Shown: positions 7,867 through 16,888 of the stretch, in pieces
Layout: each line of letters begins with the position of its first letter
Position numbering within the stretch: the first letter of the stretch is position 1
NCBI GenBank assembly: GCA_037444845.1
Contig: JBBILQ010000013.1
Span: 1-51,641, forward strand
Direction of reading: 5' to 3'
From: JARYMI01 sp037444845
GTDB lineage: Bacteria > Acidobacteriota > Aminicenantia > Aminicenantales > UBA8522
Length of the DNA: 51,641 nucleotides
Position numbers and translations under genes: made by a program
Notes under the pieces: generated by a model
Told to the model about the DNA's origin: nothing
Databases searched by the model: none
Seen by the model: only the letters and a program-made list of their open reading frames with translations

Positions 7867-10224
7867 CTAATTCAATGATTTCGTCAAGTTCCTGTATGAA
7901 TTCGCTTTTTCCAGAGCCTCCCGGGCCCGTGCCGGCTGCTGCCGTCTGGTGTAAATGTCGGCTAACAGAAGATAACCTAAGGTGTTTAATTCCGCAGTTT
8001 TGGCCAGCGTTAGCCCTTTTTCCACGAGCTCCCGGATTCGCTCGAGGTCGGCCCCTTCGAGCAACAGCCCGCGGGCTAAGAAAAGGTAGCCTTCAGCCGC
8101 TTGCGGAGCAGTCCGGATGACTTCCCGCATCTCATCCAGGTAGCCTGCCCGGTTGCCGAGCCTGAGAAGAAGCCGGCCGTAGTTGAAACGGGCCCTGAAA
8201 TGGTCGGCGTAGAGGCTGAATTCTTCGCGGTAGGCCTTCATCGCCTCCTCGACCCTTCCCTGTTCCTCGTAGAGAAGGCCAAGGTGAAAATGGACGAGCG
8301 GAAATTTCGGATACTGGGCGGCAATCTCCTTGAGCCGGGCTTCTGCTTCTTCGTACCTCTTCAGCCCGACGAGGCAGGCTCCGAGGTTGAGGCTGTTCTG
8401 GGTCAGCTTGGGCTGAATCTCGACGGCCTTCTCAAGATAAGGGAGAGCCCCGGCATGGTCGTTCTCTTCCATGTACACTTCGCCGATGAGGTTATGGGCC
8501 TGGACATTCCGTTCATCCAGGGAAAGCGCCTTCTTGCAGAGAGTGATGACGTCTTCTTTATTCCCCTCTTCCCGGAGCAAGTTGGCCATGCCGATGAGGG
8601 CCTGGATACTGTTGGCGTCGTCCCTGAGGATCATGTCATACTGATTTTTGGCTTCTTCTGCCTTCTTGAGCTCGACGTAGCAGGTCGCCAGGAGGAGGTG
8701 AGCCTGGGGGATGCCCTTCTCCTGCCGCACGACTGTTTCCAGCATTCGGCTGGCTTCTTCGTATTTCTCCTGATTCAACAGCACTCCGGCCTGCTGGATG
8801 GATTCATAGACGTGGAGTTTGTCTTTGGGGTCAACAAGCCCGCCGCCCTTTTCTCGCGAAGATTTCCGGAAGACGGGCGCTCCCACATAGCCGAGCGCAG
8901 CCAGTCTTTCCAGTGTCTCACGGTCCAGATTGGCAGACTCGGGCGCGGGCGCGTTGAGGCTCGTCTCATGGACGATTGCATCGAGCGCTCTTTTCATGTC
9001 CCGGGCCATGCCAGTAAGCTGGCCATGAAGGTTCTTGATTTCTCCCGGGTCTTCAGCTACCGCATACAGCTCGGGCCGCGGCGCGTCGATGAATTTATAC
9101 TCATCCGTGCGAAGGCTCAACAGAGGGCTCCAGCCGTAATGAATCTCGGGCGAGTAAGACTCGCTGTACGCCGCGAAGCCTTTGTTTGTCTCGGGTCTGA
9201 AAAAAAACGGCAGCGCGGACTTTCCCTGGTTCTCGGGCGGAACAGCCAGCCCGGCCATCTCTAAGAGCGTCGGGAACAGGTCGATCGTGCGGACCTGGGC
9301 TTTGACTCGCTTCCCCCCCATATCTTCGGCGGGAAACACGACCAGGAAGGGGACTTTGACAGCCCAATCATAAATGAAATAGCCATGGGCCATCTCGCCG
9401 TGGTCTCCCAGGCCTTCGCCGTGGTCGCCGATGAGGATGATGATGGTCTTCTTTTCGAGGCCGTTTTCTTTCAGCCAGGCGACGAGCCGGCCGATTTGCT
9501 CGTCCATGAAGGCAATCTCTCCATCGTAGAGGCCGACCGGGCCCCGCGGGCCGTATTCCGAAAGATAGGGCTCGGGAGGCTCATAGGGAGTATGGGGGTC
9601 ATAAAGATGGACCCAGGCGAAGAATCTATTATCCTTCTCGCCCGAAAGCCAGGCGAGGGTTGCATCCACAACTTCGTTTCCCGGCCGCTGGACCAGGCCC
9701 AGGTCGAGCTGCTTGTATTTTTTCAGGTCTAACAGGTCATCATAATGATGAAATCCCTGCCTCAGTCCCCAGCGTCCGTCGAGGACAAAAGCGCCAATGA
9801 AGGCTCCGCAGGTGTAGCCGGCCTGCGAAAAAAGCTCAGCCAAAGTCAGGTGTTGGCCGGAGAGGGCCGTGTTGCCGTTCACCCTGACGCCGTGGAAGGT
9901 GGGGTAAAGGCCAGTCATCATCGAGCAGTGGGAGGGCAGGGTGAGCGGCGATGAAGCGATGCATTCCTCAAACACAATTCCCTTTGCGGCCAGTTCGTCG
10001 AGGTGCGGCGTTCTAACGTCGCTGTACCCATAGATCGGCAGATGGTCGGCCCGCGTCGTGTCCAGGGTGATGAGGAGGAGGTTGGGCTTATCAATGCCTG
10101 CCCTGGCAAGAAGACGGGAAAATTCCTGGCGAAAGTCTCTTTCAGGCCAGAAGAAAACCCGGACGACGCCAGCCAGAATCACGAACAGAACGAACCCGAG
10201 GAAAAAGAAGACCCTTTTCTTCAT
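7867..10224 (-). CDS. Membrane-anchored sulfatase-like / TPR fusion protein
   Basis: A 785-residue protein. Residues 4-26 are an N-terminal membrane anchor. About 46-440 form a sulfatase/alkaline-phosphatase-superfamily domain (LLLITLDTTRADH with metal ligand D55, and GDHGEGLGDHGEMAHG later). About 470-780 are tandem TPRs. Classical sulfatases carry C/S-x-P-x-R, whose Cys or Ser becomes formylglycine. Here the site reads T95-L-P-S-H99, so the modifiable residue and the Arg are both absent. The protein may therefore be a phosphoester- or phosphonate-type hydrolase using Thr, or a non-catalytic binder, rather than a sulfatase. It overlaps the GH116 stop by 4 bases (ATGA), so the two are translationally coupled and probably act on the same substrate. 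Confidence 0.85.
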   Translation of the reverse strand: MKKRVFFFLGFVLFVILAGVVRVFFWPERDFRQEFSRLLARAGIDKPNLLLITLDTTRADHLPIYGYSDVRTPHLDELAAKGIVFEECIASSPLTLPSHCSMMTGLYPTFHGVRVNGNTALSGQHLTLAELFSQAGYTCGAFIGAFVLDGRWGLRQGFHHYDDLLDLKKYKQLDLGLVQRPGNEVVDATLAWLSGEKDNRFFAWVHLYDPHTPYEPPEPYLSEYGPRGPVGLYDGEIAFMDEQIGRLVAWLKENGLEKKTIIILIGDHGEGLGDHGEMAHGYFIYDWAVKVPFLVVFPAEDMGGKRVKAQVRTIDLFPTLLEMAGLAVPPENQGKSALPFFFRPETNKGFAAYSESYSPEIHYGWSPLLSLRTDEYKFIDAPRPELYAVAEDPGEIKNLHGQLTGMARDMKRALDAIVHETSLNAPAPESANLDRETLERLAALGYVGAPVFRKSSREKGGGLVDPKDKLHVYESIQQAGVLLNQEKYEEASRMLETVVRQEKGIPQAHLLLATCYVELKKAEEAKNQYDMILRDDANSIQALIGMANLLREEGNKEDVITLCKKALSLDERNVQAHNLIGEVYMEENDHAGALPYLEKAVEIQPKLTQNSLNLGACLVGLKRYEEAEARLKEIAAQYPKFPLVHFHLGLLYEEQGRVEEAMKAYREEFSLYADHFRARFNYGRLLLRLGNRAGYLDEMREVIRTAPQAAEGYLFLARGLLLEGADLERIRELVEKGLTLAKTAELNTLGYLLLADIYTRRQQPARAREALEKANSYRNLTKSLN

Positions 10225-12971
10225 TTCTTGGAGTCTGCCGCCTTAAGGAGAGCTTCGGCCATGGCCCAGACAGCTCCCGGCCGCATGTATTTCATGGCCC
10301 GGAAAACCCTGTCCCCGTATTTCTCCGAGGGGTTATTCCACTGGAATTCTTCGGGGTTGCAGTAGGCTTCTGGCGTTTTGAAAAAATAGCCATGGCCGTG
10401 GGGCCCGTACACAGTATAGTATACACCATAGGCTGTGCGCATAGCCTCGTCTCTGAGCCCGTGGAGAACAAAATTCGCTGCCAGAGCAAAACTCGTCCCC
10501 ACCCAGACTTCGTCGCCCTGCTGGCTGAAAAGCTGGCTGCCGTCTCGCTTGCGGCCGTTCGCCGCTCCCATCAGGCCATGTCCGAAGCCGAGGACATTCT
10601 TCTCGAAAATCGTGCGCAAGGCCCTGATGGCCCGGCGTTCAGGAATAATCCGTCCGGTTTCCTCCTTTTCGAGTCCGAGCATGGCAGAATACCATACGCC
10701 GAAGAGCTGGTCGGCCATGATATCGTCCGTCGTCGTGTCGATATGGAAATACCCGTCCTGTTCATTCCACAGTTTATCGAGGGCGATGCGTCCTTTCTCG
10801 AACCAGGTCTTGTATTTGGCGACGGCGCTTTTAATGGTCTCAGGGTTGAGATCGCCCGTTCCCTGATCGAGGAGGTCCAGGCCCATGGTCCAGGTGGCTT
10901 TGAGCGAGGCCAGCCAGAGCATCGTGATGAAGGCGCTCTCGCCCTTCATGCGCCATGTGTCATACGTTTGGTCGGGGATTCCTTCGTTCAGGGGAACATG
11001 GGTTTCCGGGTCGGCGAAACGTTTTTCGAGCGTATCCAGCGCGATGGCAGAAGCTCTAAAAGCTTCGGCAAGAAATCCGATGTCTTTGGCGCCTGAAGCC
11101 AGGAAATCCCGGTAAGCTCGGAGCGGGAATTTCGGGTTCAGGTCTTTCCAGACGTTGCCGTTCTGCCAGTCGAAAGCGTTGAGGACAACCCAGGGCCGCA
11201 CCCGCGGCGAGCCGAGGTCATGCGGCATCATCCCGTAGACCTTGTTCGTGTTCCAGTAGTAGTCCATTTTGCTTTCAGGGACCTCGCCGGGGAAGACCAC
11301 GGGATATTGATACTGCTTGAAAGCGGGGTCTTCCATCTCCACGCTCCGGGCGAAAAAGCGGATGTTTCCCATCTCGAGCTCCGGCCACAATTTAAGGACG
11401 TGCCAGCAGTAGGAATCGACGTCAAAGGTTCCGTACATGAGGTAATCAGCACTCTCGAGATATGTGTGGAGGTTGGTGGAAGCATCCCAGATGCTCGTCT
11501 CGGCGAGAACATAGAGCTCGTTGAGCAATGCCTGCTTCATCCAGCCGGGAAAACGCGGCTCGTCGAGGATGCTCTTGTGCCAGGCGTCGATCGCTTTTTC
11601 CCAGTCCCGGTATTTTTCGAGAGCTTCACAGGCGATGGCAAAAGCCTTGTCCCCGGAGGCGCCGAAAAATTCGGTGTATTTTTTCTTGTATTTAACGCCC
11701 TTTTCGAACTCGTAATAGGGAAAATCCCAGGCGACAACGATGGGAAACTCTACGCGCTCTCCGGGTTTCAAGCTTAATTTGACGGCAATGGCGCCAGCAA
11801 GGGAGTCTTGAGGAGATGCTGTGCGGGAGGCGGTTGAGTTTGAGAGCGTCCCGTTCGCCGAAAACGAAGCCCAGATTTCGCTGCCTTCTTTGGAGGGGTC
11901 GAAATCAGCGTGAAAAAAAACAGCGGTTTTGCCAGGAACCTCGGGAGCAGCGATGCACATCGAACCAGTCAGGGCGTTCCCGGTTTTCGGGTCAACACCT
12001 TTCCGGGTGAAGATAATGCCCTTTTGGGAGCCTTTCTGGATGAACACGTTGGTGTTTCCAGCGCTCTTGCGGTCCCAGGCAAAATCACCGCGGCCAGGCC
12101 TCGGGGCAGGTTCCCAACCGACCATATTCTGCCAGGTCAGCATGACGCTGAGGTCAGCGGATTTTCCTGAGCGGTTCTCGGCCATCCATTTGTAGACGGC
12201 CACAGGATAGCTCGTCTCGCGGTAATTGTGCGGAATGACGGGCGAAAACTGGGTCACGGCCAGCTCGACCGGAAAATCATCATTCTTCTCGTAAGAAAAC
12301 CCCGACTTGGGATAGATCGCATAGTAGCTTCCTCTGCCAGCCGGATACCTCCACTTCCAGGCCCCGAGGATCGATGAGAGCGGAGCATCCGTGGAAAGGG
12401 TTTGGGCGATGGCCTTTTTCCCCTGCTTTATAAAGACGTGGAACTGGTTGGCCCAGACCGTGTCGTCGACCATCCAGCCGGATTTCAGGAACCAGTAGCG
12501 AAAATTCCCGCTCATCGTCCACTCGTACGCGCCCGCGCCGATGCCGCCGACAGGGCAGGCGCTTCCCTCGGCATCGGCGTCGATGTTTCCGGGACTGATC
12601 GTGCGGCCGAACCAGGCAAGCTTATGTCCGATGGGCCGGTCAAAAGCGCAGGCAGGGAAATTTCCCAAGTTGGACGCCGAATAATTAAGCTCGGCAAGGA
12701 TGAAGTCCAGGATTTTTCCATCCTCCCCTATCCCCTTTTCCCTCGCCGCCTGGATCAGTTTCCCGATGCGGCCGTCGATCTCCTGGCCGCCCTCGTCACA
12801 GACGCCTTTTTCGATGAGAAGGTCCAGGTGTCGGCTGATCAGGGTTTTCCGGATGGCCTGGTCGGAAGGCGTTAGCGACGCTGGCAAGCAGGAAAACACA
12901 GGATTGATGGAAGACCCTGAGGCAAGAATAAGCATCAAGGTCAAGGTTAGACTCTTAAACAAACGGGTCAT
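10221..12971 (-). CDS. GH116-type exported glycosidase
   Basis: A 916-residue exported protein resembling GH116 (beta-glucosidase / bile-acid beta-glucosidase GBA2 family). A signal peptide occupies about residues 1-28. The N-terminal GH116 signature is PVGGIGAGAYEWTMSGNFRYW from residue 140. The C-terminal (alpha/alpha)6 domain shows TFDVDSYCWHVLKLWPELE, QTYDTWRMKGESAF (probably the acid/base Asp region) and DDIMADQLFGVWYSAMLGL. It should remove beta-linked glucosyl or related residues outside the cytoplasm. I chose ATG 12971 over an in-frame TTG six bases upstream because AAGGAG stands six bases before it. It is the first gene of a three-gene operon with the sulfatase-like/TPR and TPR proteins. 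Substrate assignment within GH116 is uncertain. Confidence 0.85.
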   Translation of the reverse strand: MTRLFKSLTLTLMLILASGSSINPVFSCLPASLTPSDQAIRKTLISRHLDLLIEKGVCDEGGQEIDGRIGKLIQAAREKGIGEDGKILDFILAELNYSASNLGNFPACAFDRPIGHKLAWFGRTISPGNIDADAEGSACPVGGIGAGAYEWTMSGNFRYWFLKSGWMVDDTVWANQFHVFIKQGKKAIAQTLSTDAPLSSILGAWKWRYPAGRGSYYAIYPKSGFSYEKNDDFPVELAVTQFSPVIPHNYRETSYPVAVYKWMAENRSGKSADLSVMLTWQNMVGWEPAPRPGRGDFAWDRKSAGNTNVFIQKGSQKGIIFTRKGVDPKTGNALTGSMCIAAPEVPGKTAVFFHADFDPSKEGSEIWASFSANGTLSNSTASRTASPQDSLAGAIAVKLSLKPGERVEFPIVVAWDFPYYEFEKGVKYKKKYTEFFGASGDKAFAIACEALEKYRDWEKAIDAWHKSILDEPRFPGWMKQALLNELYVLAETSIWDASTNLHTYLESADYLMYGTFDVDSYCWHVLKLWPELEMGNIRFFARSVEMEDPAFKQYQYPVVFPGEVPESKMDYYWNTNKVYGMMPHDLGSPRVRPWVVLNAFDWQNGNVWKDLNPKFPLRAYRDFLASGAKDIGFLAEAFRASAIALDTLEKRFADPETHVPLNEGIPDQTYDTWRMKGESAFITMLWLASLKATWTMGLDLLDQGTGDLNPETIKSAVAKYKTWFEKGRIALDKLWNEQDGYFHIDTTTDDIMADQLFGVWYSAMLGLEKEETGRIIPERRAIRALRTIFEKNVLGFGHGLMGAANGRKRDGSQLFSQQGDEVWVGTSFALAANFVLHGLRDEAMRTAYGVYYTVYGPHGHGYFFKTPEAYCNPEEFQWNNPSEKYGDRVFRAMKYMRPGAVWAMAEALLKAADSKK

Positions 12972-13125
12972 TCTCAACTCCTTATGAGAAAATCTTTTTC
13001 AAAAATCATCTTTGATATTTTACCCTATCCGTCGTTTTATTCAAAACCGCGGCGGGGCCGGGCAGCTTATCATTTATCGAAAGAACCAGGAGAAAAGTGA
13101 AAAGGATCGACAAAGTCGCAGGCTG

Positions 13126-14295
13126 TCAGGTGCCAGATGTGCCCCTGAGGACAGAACGGCCTCCAACAATCGTGTCGATGACGCTGAAATCCTGGTTGAA
13201 GATGGCCAGGTTGGCGGCTTTGCCAACGTCGATACTCCCCAGCTTCTCATCCAGACCGAGAAGACGTGCCGGGTTGAACGACGCCATGTTGACTGCTTCG
13301 CTGACCGAAACCCCTGCCCACTCAATGATGTTTTTCACAGCCCGGTCGAGAGTCAAAACACTGCCGGCAAGAGCTCGGCTTTCCTTGAGCCTCGCCTCTC
13401 CGTCTTTGACAATGACCTCAAAATTGCCGACGCGGTAAGTGCCGTCGCCGAGCCCCGACGCCTTCATGCTGTCCGTGACAAGACAGACCCGGCTCGGGCC
13501 TTTGCAGCGGACGGCGAGCCTGAGCGAAGCGGGATGCACGTGGACGCCGTCGGCGATTATCTCAGCGGTGACGGCGTCCCGGTCGAGGACGGCACCGATG
13601 ACGCCAGGCTCACGGGGAAGAAAGCCGCTCATAGCGTTAAAAAGATGAGTCGCGTGAGCGACGCCCAGGTCGAAGCTCCGCGCGGCCAGCTCAAATGATG
13701 CCTCTGAATGTCCGATGGAAACGATGATACCCTTCTCTCTGAGAGCCGGGATGAAGCTCAAGTTGTCCCCAACCTCAGGCGCGATCGTCAGGATCGTCCG
13801 GATACCGTCCGCGGCTTTGAGGAGACTATCCAGGTCCTCCTCGTTGGCAGGCCTGATGAAATCGGGGTCCTGGGCGCCTTTCTTGGCCTGGCTCAGAAAA
13901 GGCCCCTCGAGATAAACGCCTAAGATCTGCGCGGCCAGGCCTTCTTTCCGGGCAGCCCTGGCCGCAGCGATTGCCTCAACAATGGAAGCGATCGGAGCAG
14001 CCGGGACCGCGGGAACAAAACCCGTAACGCCGCAGCGGGCTTGATGGATGGCAATCTCCCTCAGGCTTTTGACTGATCCGTCCATGACGTCTTTGCCCAT
14101 CGCACCATGGACATGGACGTCAATGAGCCCAGGCGTGATATAAAAATCCCCGTAGTCGAATATCTCAACCCCGCCGGGAAGGCACTGCTCCCCAGCTCGA
14201 AAAACGGCCGCGATTTTATCGCCTTCAAGAAGGACGACTCCGTCCTCCAGAATCCTGTCCGCCAGGATGATGTCTCCCTTAAGCGCAGACCTCAT
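13126..14295 (-). CDS. nagA: N-acetylglucosamine-6-phosphate deacetylase
   Basis: A 389-residue amidohydrolase of normal NagA length, hydrolysing GlcNAc-6-phosphate to glucosamine-6-phosphate and acetate in the cytoplasm. Metal and catalytic residues are in place: H61/H63 in GLIDVHVHG, E130 in YLEGPF, H196 in SIGHSEA, H217 in AHATHLFNAM, and catalytic D275 in LVTDSMKASG. E130, H196, H217 and D275 correspond to E131, H195, H216 and D273 of the E. coli enzyme. It follows the YdjC-type deacetylase gene by 44 bases on the same strand. NagB is encoded at 31991 on the other strand and a candidate sugar kinase at 23102, so a complete GlcNAc route to fructose-6-phosphate is present but split over three transcription units. 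Confidence 0.93.
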   Translation of the reverse strand: MRSALKGDIILADRILEDGVVLLEGDKIAAVFRAGEQCLPGGVEIFDYGDFYITPGLIDVHVHGAMGKDVMDGSVKSLREIAIHQARCGVTGFVPAVPAAPIASIVEAIAAARAARKEGLAAQILGVYLEGPFLSQAKKGAQDPDFIRPANEEDLDSLLKAADGIRTILTIAPEVGDNLSFIPALREKGIIVSIGHSEASFELAARSFDLGVAHATHLFNAMSGFLPREPGVIGAVLDRDAVTAEIIADGVHVHPASLRLAVRCKGPSRVCLVTDSMKASGLGDGTYRVGNFEVIVKDGEARLKESRALAGSVLTLDRAVKNIIEWAGVSVSEAVNMASFNPARLLGLDEKLGSIDVGKAANLAIFNQDFSVIDTIVGGRSVLRGTSGT

Positions 14296-14339
14296 TGTTC
14301 GCTGATTCCGCAGGCATCACTTTTTATTATGATTCAATT

Positions 14340-15212
14340 TCATCTGACCTGGAAAGATTTGTAGTCAACGAGTTCTATGCCGCGCTTCTGGATGATTCTT
14401 TTGATCCTTTTGCTCTGGAGCGCCTTAGCCTCAGCAGCCCGGTGGGCGGCGACATTCGGCAACCCCTCGGGGTTTGCATCCACGAGGGCCCTCATTTCCG
14501 GCGTATCCAGGCCGGGATGGATGACCAGGAGCCAGAGGCCGGGGCTGAGGCGATTTAACCGATCCGCCAGCACCTGCTCCTTTTTTTCCGGGGCCGTGTT
14601 GTAGATGTTGAGAAAGTCGTTCTGCTCTTCCCCGCATTCGCCTGAGATGGGGAAGCCGTAATCCTGAGCGATTTTTTGGACAACCGCCCAAAGCTCGGGC
14701 GTCGCGTTTAGAGTGTCCATGTGCGTGTCGATGTACTGGATGTTAAGGCCACGCTTAATGGCCCGGTCCATTTGGGCCCGCAGCTCCTTGTCGACTTCGT
14801 CGAGGCTGGGTTGGGCTGCCAGAAATGCCTCTGTCGTCTGATAAAAAAACCCGTCCTCATCGACGAGGCTGGGCACGAGGTTGTAAGGAAGAACCGGTTT
14901 CCACTTGTAGTCACGCCACTCGCCGTTCAGGGCAAGGTGGACGCCAACGCCCCACTCCGGGTGCTCTCGCGCCATCCGGGCGGCCTCCTCGAACCAGGGC
15001 GCAGGCACGATAAGCCCGACGCAGGTCATGATTCCGTTCGAAAAGCATTTCTCAACGGCCATGTTGCAGGCGTGAGTCATGCCCATATCATCGCCCCGGA
15101 CGATGAGCCGGATGGGCGCTTCGAGTTTCGCTTGCTCTGGCGCCGAGCTCCCGCTTATAGCCGCAAGACCGGCCACAACGATAAGTCCCAAAATTATGTT
15201 CGCTCTTCTCAT
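14340..15212 (-). CDS. Exported YdjC/ChbG-type carbohydrate deacetylase
   Basis: A 290-residue protein of the YdjC family, whose characterised members remove N-acetyl groups from chitin-derived oligosaccharides. The metal-binding pattern is visible: D41/D42 in RGDDMGMTHA, H92 in GVGVHLALNGE, D162 and H164 in IDTHMDTL. Unlike E. coli ChbG it begins with a signal peptide (MRRANIILGLIVVAGLAAIS), so it probably works in the periplasm. The ATG at 15212 follows GAGGAAAGA. It lies upstream of nagA on the same strand, which supports an amino-sugar role. Upstream is a gene-poor stretch ending in a MITE-like element, so it probably has its own promoter. Confidence 0.87.
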   Translation of the reverse strand: MRRANIILGLIVVAGLAAISGSSAPEQAKLEAPIRLIVRGDDMGMTHACNMAVEKCFSNGIMTCVGLIVPAPWFEEAARMAREHPEWGVGVHLALNGEWRDYKWKPVLPYNLVPSLVDEDGFFYQTTEAFLAAQPSLDEVDKELRAQMDRAIKRGLNIQYIDTHMDTLNATPELWAVVQKIAQDYGFPISGECGEEQNDFLNIYNTAPEKKEQVLADRLNRLSPGLWLLVIHPGLDTPEMRALVDANPEGLPNVAAHRAAEAKALQSKRIKRIIQKRGIELVDYKSFQVR

Positions 15213-15412
15213 TCTTTCCTCACTTTTGTTTATTTATTCGCTGATTCAGGTGATGCCACATTCAATTTTGCGCTCTCCTCCCGACCAACGCTGCATCCCC
15301 GCGTCTCTCTGATCAATATCCTTTATTCTTTGTCCATTTCACACATCCTTCTCCGTTCAAGATAACCTGGATGTCTCTTGTCTCTCCTATCACACGCTGC
15401 TGCGCCATTTTC

Positions 15413-15492
15413 TAATTTTTTTATCTGTAATTTTATCTATCTGCCATCTAACTATCAATCAATCTATCTAATGACTGACTGTCTGTCTGCTA
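15413..15492. repeat. Low-complexity tetranucleotide-like tract
   Basis: Between the YdjC-type gene start (15212) and the MFS gene end (15661) there are 448 bases without a gene. The part up to about 15412 shows nothing recognisable. From about 15413 the sequence is a run of CTAT-, CAAT-, GACT- and GTCT-like four-base units. It leads directly into the MITE-like element. Confidence 0.5.
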
Positions 15493-15648
15493 ACCTGATC
15501 TATTCACAAAATGATACGATAAAACGCCCCCTCCCCTGGCGGGAGGGGATAGAGGGGAGGGGGAATCTTTGAATGATCCCCCTCACCCCGACCCTCTCCC
15601 ACATGGGGAGAGGGGATTTTTTCCTTTCATTTCGTGAATAGTCCAGGC
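15493..15648 (+). mobile_element. MITE-like element, copy A (156 bp, TA-flanked)
   Basis: This 156-base unit is flanked by TA on both sides (15491-15492 and 15649-15650), as expected for a TA-targeting (IS630/mariner-like) insertion. Its ends form imperfect terminal inverted repeats. The left 26 bases match the reverse complement of the right 26 at 20 positions and share CTATTCAC. It carries no reading frame. Inside are two strong hairpins: CCCCTCCC paired with GGGAGGGG, and CCCTCTCCC paired with GGGAGAGGG. The inverted copy at 48945-49100 is identical except for one terminal base. It begins 13 bases beyond the stop of the MFS gene on the minus strand, so its hairpins could also end that transcript. 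Confidence 0.82.
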
Positions 15649-15660
15649 TAAAAAAGGTAG

Positions 15661-16842
15661 TTACGTATGGCGTCCCCATTTTTTAATGGCAGGCAGGAGG
15701 AGGATAATCATGATGCAATTGACAACCGGAATGATGAGGCCGGTTCTGAGGCTATGAGCTGCGGCTACCTTTCCGGCCAGCAAGGGAGCGGTCATCCCGC
15801 CGGAAAGAGCGATGACAAAGATAACGCTAAAAGCCGTGCCAGTAAAACCCGGAACGGCCTCTCCGACCAGGGCGAGGGTCGTCGGAAAGATAGCCGCAAA
15901 CCCAAGACCAATCAGGACGCCCCCAAATGAAGCCATCGAACCTGAGGCCGCGGAAACAAGGACCACGGCCGCCAGGAGCGAGAGGACCGCGCTCGCCAAA
16001 ATCAGCGTTTCATTCTTCATAACCCTGACCAGGCGCGTTGAGGTCAGCCGGCCAGCCATCATGGCGGCCCAGTATCCGGCCAGGACGAGCGAAGCTGCCA
16101 TTTGGGACAGCCGGAAATGTTCGTGGAGATAAGAGGAAACCCAGCCGCCAACCGTGAATTCGTTTCCAGACTGAAAAAACAGGAGAAACCCGCACAACCA
16201 GACGAGCGGATGCTTGATGACTTTCGCAGCCTGCCCGAGCGGGAAGCCCTGGCCGTGCTTGGCACCGGGAAAACGCAAGAGCAGAAAGAGCATGAAAGGA
16301 ATCAAGCTCAAGAGCGCGGCCAAGAGCAAGAGGGGATTAAGACCAAGGGTGCTCTCCAGGAGGCCGATGAGGAAAGGCATGGCCAGAGCGCCGAACCCGA
16401 AAAAAATGCCCAAGGTATTGAGAGCCGCGCTCCGACGGTCAGGATAAATGTCGCTGGCAAGGGCATTTGAGCCGCCATTGAGACCTCCGCCTCCCAACCC
16501 TAACAGAAGCGCAGCCAGGACGAGAGACCGGTACCCCGAAGCGTTCAAAAAAAGGAAAAAACTCCCGGCGACAAGAAGCGAGCACGCCATCAGGAAGGCC
16601 TTGTAGCCAAAGCGGTCGACGACCGGGCCAAAAAAAACGGACATGGCCAACATGGCGAGATTCATCAGGAAGAAGAGGTTGCCGGCTTCGCTTTTGTCAA
16701 AATCAATCCTGGAAAACAGAGAAGGGAGCATGGCGCCCAGGACGGCCATGACGATGCCGAAGACGAAAATCCCTGCGCAGGCCGAGGCCATCAGAGGCCC
16801 AGGCTTTGCCCCCATAGGTTCATCGGCACTCAGTTTCTGCAT
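15661..16842 (-). CDS. MFS sugar transporter
   Basis: A 393-residue, 12-helix major-facilitator protein. I chose ATG 16842 because GGGGGAG stands six bases before it and the first helix begins about residue 17; the frame is open further upstream but only overlaps the SIS gene. Conserved MFS features include GPVVDRFGYKAFLM after helix 2 and GLGGGGLNGGSNALASDIYP in helix 4, which resemble FucP/GlcP-like sugar:proton symporters. It should import a monosaccharide across the inner membrane. Its position between a SIS-domain sugar-phosphate protein and the nagA cluster suggests an amino sugar. The last codons (WGRHT stop) lie within a 17-base sequence found again next to the second MITE copy, so the 3' end may have been altered by an insertion. 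Confidence 0.87.
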   Translation of the reverse strand: MQKLSADEPMGAKPGPLMASACAGIFVFGIVMAVLGAMLPSLFSRIDFDKSEAGNLFFLMNLAMLAMSVFFGPVVDRFGYKAFLMACSLLVAGSFFLFLNASGYRSLVLAALLLGLGGGGLNGGSNALASDIYPDRRSAALNTLGIFFGFGALAMPFLIGLLESTLGLNPLLLLAALLSLIPFMLFLLLRFPGAKHGQGFPLGQAAKVIKHPLVWLCGFLLFFQSGNEFTVGGWVSSYLHEHFRLSQMAASLVLAGYWAAMMAGRLTSTRLVRVMKNETLILASAVLSLLAAVVLVSAASGSMASFGGVLIGLGFAAIFPTTLALVGEAVPGFTGTAFSVIFVIALSGGMTAPLLAGKVAAAHSLRTGLIIPVVNCIMIILLLPAIKKWGRHT

Positions 16843-16888
16843 GAACTTCTCCCCCAGTAAGATCTCCAGCCCAGATAACGCATGATCA

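Noticed and set aside
8101..9264. Long open frame (387 codons) on the plus strand opposite the sulfatase-like gene
   Set aside because: It mirrors the GC-rich codon structure of a convincing minus-strand gene, has no recognisable domain and no ribosome binding site.
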